Shown here piece after piece: positions 20,444-24,422 of a stretch of 24,422 nucleotides of DNA. Below the pieces are notes generated by a model. The model did not search any database, was not told the origin of the DNA, and saw only the letters and a list, made by a program, of their open reading frames with translations. The translations under genes and the position numbers were made by a program. Position 1 is the first letter of the stretch. Every line of letters begins with the position of its first letter. The DNA is from CBDEGK01 sp965237855 (GTDB taxonomy: Bacteria > Pseudomonadota > Gammaproteobacteria > Pseudomonadales > Halieaceae): NCBI GenBank assembly GCA_965237855.1, contig CBDEGK010000006.1, forward strand, positions 1-24,422, in the 5' to 3' direction.

Positions 20444-22372
20444 ATGCGGCAAGTTGTTCAATGTATCAGTGGTGCGATGTTGTTGGCTTGCCTGGCAGTC
20501 GGCACCACGGCCCAGGATATTCATCCAACAGTTGAGAGTCTGTCTCCCGACAGCTTCCCCAAACGGCCTTACTCGCCACCCGCGGGTCGGCGCTTTCCCA
20601 CCCAGGTTTTCTGGGGTGATACCCACGTCCACACGGGCTACTCCATGGACGCTGGCGCCTTTGGTGCACGACTGGGGCCCCGGGATGCCTTCCGTTTTGC
20701 CAAGGGCGAAGAGATGATGGCCAGTTCCGGGCAACCGGCACGCCTGTTGCGCCCTCTCGATTTTATCGTCGTGGCAGACCACTCGGATAATATGGGGTTT
20801 TTCCCCCAGTTACTCAGAGGAGAACCGAGCCTTTTAGCAGATCCCACCGGTCGTCGCTGGTACGACAAGGTTCAGGAGGGCGGTAATTCTGCGGTGGAAG
20901 TGGCAGTGGAAGTGATTCAGATGTTTTCCCAGGGTACGTTTCCCCCAGCGCTTCAGTCGCTGCCGGGCACCGAGGCCTACCGGTCGGCCTGGAACGATAC
21001 GATAGAGGCGGCGGATGGCGAGAATGACCCCGGCAACTTTACCGCCTTTATCGGCTATGAATGGACCTCCAATACCGCCGGCGACAACCTGCACCGGGTT
21101 GTCATATACAAGGATGACGGCGCGCGCGCGGGGGTCATGGAGCCCTATACCACCCTTAAACCAGCCGGTAGTGACGACCCCAAAGACCTGTGGAAGTGGT
21201 TAGCCGGTTACGAGGAAAAAACCGGCGGCGACGTCTTGGCCATTGCTCATAATGGCAACCTCAGCAATGGCATTATGTTTCCAGAAATCGATTCCTTCAC
21301 CGGTCGTAAACTGACCAAAGACTATGTTCAGCAGCGGGCCAAGTGGGAGCCACTCTATGAGGCCACCCAGATCAAGGGTGATGGTGAAACTCATGCTTAT
21401 TTGTCGCCCGATGACGAGTTTGCCGACTATGGCACCTGGGACCAGGGTAACCTCAATCTCAGTGTGGATAAGAAGGATGACATGTTGCAGTACGAGTACG
21501 CGCGCAGCGCCCTGCAACTGGGTTTGAAACTGGAGAAGAGACTCGGCACCAATCCTTACCAATTTGGCATGATCGGTTCTACCGACAGCCATACCGCATT
21601 GGCCACCGCAGACAATGATAATTTCTTCGGCAAGCACACCGGTGCCGAGCCGAGTGCTGGTCGCGTTACCCATCCTATGGCCAAGGTAGGTGACAAAGCC
21701 TACGAAGGCTGGGACATGCTGGCTTCCGGTTATGCCGGCGTGTGGGCGCGGGAGAATACCCGGGCCGCCCTGTTTGAAGCCATGCAGCGCAAGGAAGTCT
21801 ACGCCACCACCGGGCCGCGTATGCTAGTGCGCTTCTTTGGCGGCTGGGAGTTCACAGAGAAGGATGCAAGCTCGCGTCTGCCAGCCGATGCCGGTTACAA
21901 GAAGGGCGTACCCATGGGTGGCGTATTGAGTCCGGCTCCCGCTGGTGCCTCGCCTAAATTCCTGGTGGCGGTATTGCGAGATCCGGTCGGCGCCAACCTG
22001 GATCGTATCCAGATTGTGAAGGGCTGGTATACCGGCAAGGGTAAACTCATGGAAAAAGTCTATGACGTGGCCTGGTCGGATATGCGTGAACCTGGTGCGG
22101 ATGGGAAGTTGCCCCCGGTGGGCAACACGGTGGATGTGGCGAACGCGACTTACTTTAATACCATTGGCGCGTCGGAGCTGATCACAGTGTGGGAAGATCC
22201 GGATTTTGATGTGAAGGAAAGGGCGGTGTACTACGTTCGCGTGCTGGAAATTCCGACGCCGAACTGGACCGCCTACGACGCCGAATATTACGGTCGTACC
22301 GATCTGCCGGAAGATTTACCTCACGTTGTGCAGGAGCGCGCTTACACTTCTCCCATCTGGTACAAGCCCTGA
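20444..22372 (+). CDS. Secreted DUF3604 protein (PHP-like metal-binding)
   Basis: A 642-residue DUF3604 protein. An N-terminal signal peptide of about 23 residues (ISGAMLLACLAVGTTA) suggests periplasmic location. PHP-phosphoesterase-like metal motifs are H61-x-H63 (FWGDTHVHTGYS), D112-H113 (VVADHSDNMG), IAHNGNLSNG and D381-x-H383 (GSTDSHTA). A trimmed C-terminal beta domain ends YTSPIWYKP. The family is large in marine and environmental bacteria and its reaction is unestablished; a hydrolase role is inferred from the metal motifs. GGGAG lies 6 bases before the ATG. The stop is one base from the convergent nitroreductase stop. Confidence 0.93.
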   Translation: MRQVVQCISGAMLLACLAVGTTAQDIHPTVESLSPDSFPKRPYSPPAGRRFPTQVFWGDTHVHTGYSMDAGAFGARLGPRDAFRFAKGEEMMASSGQPARLLRPLDFIVVADHSDNMGFFPQLLRGEPSLLADPTGRRWYDKVQEGGNSAVEVAVEVIQMFSQGTFPPALQSLPGTEAYRSAWNDTIEAADGENDPGNFTAFIGYEWTSNTAGDNLHRVVIYKDDGARAGVMEPYTTLKPAGSDDPKDLWKWLAGYEEKTGGDVLAIAHNGNLSNGIMFPEIDSFTGRKLTKDYVQQRAKWEPLYEATQIKGDGETHAYLSPDDEFADYGTWDQGNLNLSVDKKDDMLQYEYARSALQLGLKLEKRLGTNPYQFGMIGSTDSHTALATADNDNFFGKHTGAEPSAGRVTHPMAKVGDKAYEGWDMLASGYAGVWARENTRAALFEAMQRKEVYATTGPRMLVRFFGGWEFTEKDASSRLPADAGYKKGVPMGGVLSPAPAGASPKFLVAVLRDPVGANLDRIQIVKGWYTGKGKLMEKVYDVAWSDMREPGADGKLPPVGNTVDVANATYFNTIGASELITVWEDPDFDVKERAVYYVRVLEIPTPNWTAYDAEYYGRTDLPEDLPHVVQERAYTSPIWYKP

Positions 22373-22373
22373 G

Positions 22374-22829
22374 TTAGTCCAGCGTAACTTCAACCAGGAT
22401 CAAATCGGCGGCTTTTGCTGCCAGGCTGGCCTCGACCAGCTGCTTGTTGTCGTCCAACTCCAGTCCGTAGATGGCGGCGTCGCGGGGCACGGCGGCAATA
22501 AACTTGTTCACCCCGTTGCGCAGCGCCTCGCTGTCGCCCTCCAGCAATTTGGCGGAGCCGTTGAATGGTTGGCGTTTGATTTCAACTTTCACGGGTGCCG
22601 CGTCATCACGTAGGTTGCGCCACCAGTTAGTACTCTGGTTGGACAGAAAACGTACCGTATTGTCTTCACGCATATAGCTCAACGGGGTATTGAGGCGACG
22701 GCCACTCTTACGGCCAGAGAAGTGCAGAATGGCTATATTGCCGCTGGTTATTCCATGTAGCGGTGAGCGCAATAGGCCACGCATAACCGGGTTCAACAAG
22801 TAGCGATAAAAGAAAATTTCAGCCGACAC
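22374..22829 (-). CDS. Deazaflavin-dependent nitroreductase-like protein (DDN family)
   Basis: A 151-residue split-barrel protein. Its markers are YRYLLNPVMRGLLRSP, ILHFSGRKSGRRLNTPLSYM (the GRKSGxxxxTPL signature of the family), TNWWRNLRDDAAPVKVEIKR and a C-terminal VTLD. Characterised relatives use F420 or bind flavin/heme-like cofactors; the cofactor here is unknown. The GTG at 22829 is preferred over the longer reading to 22916 because AAGGAGAG lies 6 bases upstream and homology starts here. It diverges from the FAD enzyme gene with a 75-bp gap. Confidence 0.85.
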   Translation of the reverse strand: MSAEIFFYRYLLNPVMRGLLRSPLHGITSGNIAILHFSGRKSGRRLNTPLSYMREDNTVRFLSNQSTNWWRNLRDDAAPVKVEIKRQPFNGSAKLLEGDSEALRNGVNKFIAAVPRDAAIYGLELDDNKQLVEASLAAKAADLILVEVTLD

Positions 22830-22856
22830 GGAAGGCTCTCCTTGACAATGAAGGCT

Positions 22857-22872
22857 ACACGCTAGAACGTGT
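22857..22872. promoter_or_regulatory. Small palindrome in the divergent promoter region
   Basis: ACACG-(CTAGAA)-CGTGT lies midway between the nitroreductase and FAD-oxidoreductase starts. TTGACA at 22842-22847 precedes it and may be a -35 box for the plus strand. It may be an operator shared by the divergent genes. Short and unproven. Confidence 0.3.
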
Positions 22873-22904
22873 TGGCCTGTAAGTAAACAGTTGGAGAGCG
22901 CCTT

Positions 22905-24422
22905 GTGAAGTCGCAAATCACGCGTCGTGATTTTCTCAACGGAGTTGCCCTGGGTTTTGGAGCGTCAACGCTGGTGCCCTATCCGCTGTTTGGCATGAAC
23001 AACATTCCGCCCGGTTCTGACTATTATCCACCAACCCTGACCGGCTTGCGCGGTAGTCACGCGGGCTCCTTCGAGACGGCTCACGCGCTCGCCTGGCGCG
23101 GAGAAAAGCCTGCAGATTATCAAGCGCTCGATGAGCATTACGATCTAGTGGTTGTGGGTGCGGGCATGAGCGGACTGGCGGCGGCCGGGTTCTATCGAAA
23201 AAAAATGGGGCCTGAGGCGCACATCCTGTTGCTCGATAACCACGACGATTTCGGTGGCCACGCCAAGCGCAATGAATTCCACTACCAGGGGAAAATGTTG
23301 CTGGGAATTGGCGGTGCACAGAATCTTGAAATGCCCGAGTACTACAGCGACGTCGCCAAATCGGTATTGTCTGACCTGGGCATCGATACCGAACAAATGC
23401 GGGACAACATGGCACCTGACTATCCACTAGCAGGCCTATCATCTTCTCTGGAAATGGGAGTGGCGCTGCCGGGCCCAGAGGGGCATGAATTGATCTCTGG
23501 TCAGTGGCTGAATTTCATGCACGGACAGGGAGACTATAAACCCGCTGTCCGCAGCTTGCCGCTGCCGCGAGATGAGCAGGACAGATTGATAGCGTTCTTT
23601 GGCGGGGAAATAGATTTTCTGGATGAATTGTCCCTGGGTGAAAAATATCACTATGCCAAGACGACCTCCTACTATGATTTTCTCCGAGACAGAGTGGGGT
23701 TATCTGACAACACGCTGCCGCTGATGGACAGCCTGACCAAGTCGAACATGGGTTTTGGCGGTTGGGGTATGAGCGTTTTCGAAGCAATCTCATTGGGAGC
23801 GCCCGGATTGCAAGCGTTTGGTTGGCTGGGAGAGCTGGCAGATTCACTGGTGATAAAGTTAGGCAGTTTCTACGAGGCGCGCTATTTCGCCGATGGCAAT
23901 GCATCGGTGGCCCGGCTACTGGTGCACAAGATGATTCCAGCAGTTGCGCCGGGCAGCACGGGTTTTGAGGATATAGCGACCGCCCGCTTCGATTATTCGG
24001 TATTGGATAAGGCGCAACATGCAACTCGCCTTCGCTTAAATAGCACCGTAGTTGGGGCGAGAAATGTGGCGGGGGATAAGGTGGAGGTCGACTACGTCAG
24101 GCAGGGGAGCGCTGAACGGGTGACTGCTGATCACTGCGTGCTGGCTTGCTACAACGGATTGATTCCGCATTTGTGCCCGGAACTACCCGAAGCGCAAAAA
24201 CAAAACCTGAAGTACGGGGTAAAAGTGCCTTTGGTTTACGCCAATGTGTTGTTGCGTGACGGCAAGGCTTTCTCAAGGCTGGGTTCGAAGTTGGTCGTCT
24301 GCCCGCAGGATGAATTTGAGATGGTGACCTGTTCCCCTCCCACCACAACGGGAGGGTTTCAGCCGCCGTCGAATCCAGAGGAGCCCATGGTTGCATTCCT
24401 GTGGTCCGCCCCAACCACCAAT
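22905..24422 (+). CDS. Tat-exported FAD/NAD(P)-binding oxidoreductase, 3' end outside window
   Basis: Open for 506 codons to the window end. The N-terminal twin-arginine signal is T6-R-R-D-F-L11, followed by a hydrophobic stretch (NGVALGFGASTLVPYPL), so export in folded form is predicted. The dinucleotide motif is G85-A-G-M-S-G90 (DLVVVGAGMSGLAAAG), then a flavin-type DNHDDFGGHAKRNEF, as in amine-oxidase/phytoene-desaturase-like flavoproteins. LRLNSTVVGARN and ADHCVLACYNG belong to the second FAD-contacting region. The GTG start at 22905 has GGAG 8 bases upstream. The substrate is unknown. The divergent neighbour may be functionally linked. Confidence 0.9.
   Translation, partial: MKSQITRRDFLNGVALGFGASTLVPYPLFGMNNIPPGSDYYPPTLTGLRGSHAGSFETAHALAWRGEKPADYQALDEHYDLVVVGAGMSGLAAAGFYRKKMGPEAHILLLDNHDDFGGHAKRNEFHYQGKMLLGIGGAQNLEMPEYYSDVAKSVLSDLGIDTEQMRDNMAPDYPLAGLSSSLEMGVALPGPEGHELISGQWLNFMHGQGDYKPAVRSLPLPRDEQDRLIAFFGGEIDFLDELSLGEKYHYAKTTSYYDFLRDRVGLSDNTLPLMDSLTKSNMGFGGWGMSVFEAISLGAPGLQAFGWLGELADSLVIKLGSFYEARYFADGNASVARLLVHKMIPAVAPGSTGFEDIATARFDYSVLDKAQHATRLRLNSTVVGARNVAGDKVEVDYVRQGSAERVTADHCVLACYNGLIPHLCPELPEAQKQNLKYGVKVPLVYANVLLRDGKAFSRLGSKLVVCPQDEFEMVTCSPPTTTGGFQPPSNPEEPMVAFLWSAPTTN

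Overview
This 24.4 kb window is probably gammaproteobacterial chromosome that has been heavily remodelled by mobile elements. The likely host genes on the right (acyl-CoA carboxylase subunit, zinc alcohol dehydrogenase, a secreted DUF3604 protein, a deazaflavin-type nitroreductase, a Tat-exported FAD enzyme) recall marine lineages such as Halieaceae or Spongiibacteraceae. That placement rests on protein style alone and is tentative. No rRNA, tRNA or CRISPR array was seen.

Left block (1-8124), an accessory graveyard. It opens with a cut IS256-family transposase followed by an exact 28-bp tandem repeat. Next, on the minus strand, is a group II intron with recognisable domains V/VI and a 5' end. 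An IS3-family element interrupts it, and most of the intron body is missing. Beyond it lie a broken HigB/HigA-like toxin-antitoxin pair, a serine-recombinase fragment, an intact RelE-type toxin/XRE antitoxin operon, two small unknown genes, about 600 bp of highly structured non-coding DNA, a complete serine recombinase, an ISNCY transposase remnant, a LysR remnant and an intact parDE operon. Three toxin-antitoxin modules and three recombinases or transposases in about 4.5 kb suggest a decayed integrated plasmid or island.

Middle block (8125-13080). A complete IS21-family element (istA/istB) truncates a B12-binding radical SAM gene. A VOC/glyoxalase-fold gene follows, diverging from an NRAMP-type transporter gene whose start codon overlaps its own. 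The transporter lacks the usual DPGN and MPH metal-binding residues. A family 2 glycosyltransferase pseudogene overlaps the transporter's stop codon.

Right block (13220-24422). A second copy of the same IS3 element, lacking its 5' end, abuts a compact Tn3-family transposon (tnpA, tnpR, exact 40-bp terminal inverted repeats). The other end of the transposon lies inside an acyl-CoA carboxylase carboxyltransferase gene that has lost its 5' part. After that the sequence looks like intact chromosome: alcohol dehydrogenase, DUF3604 protein, and the divergent nitroreductase and FAD-oxidoreductase genes, the last running off the window.

None of the three elements whose two flanks can be compared (IS3 copy 1, IS21, Tn3) shows a target duplication. 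Each of the interrupted genes carries only one side of the break. Deletions or inversions at the elements therefore explain the locus better than simple insertions. I did not find a convincing new defence or biosynthetic system. The most novel-looking items are the structured non-coding region at 5213-5734, the paired 20-bp motif upstream of both Tn3 genes, the atypical resolvase active site and the atypical NRAMP protein.
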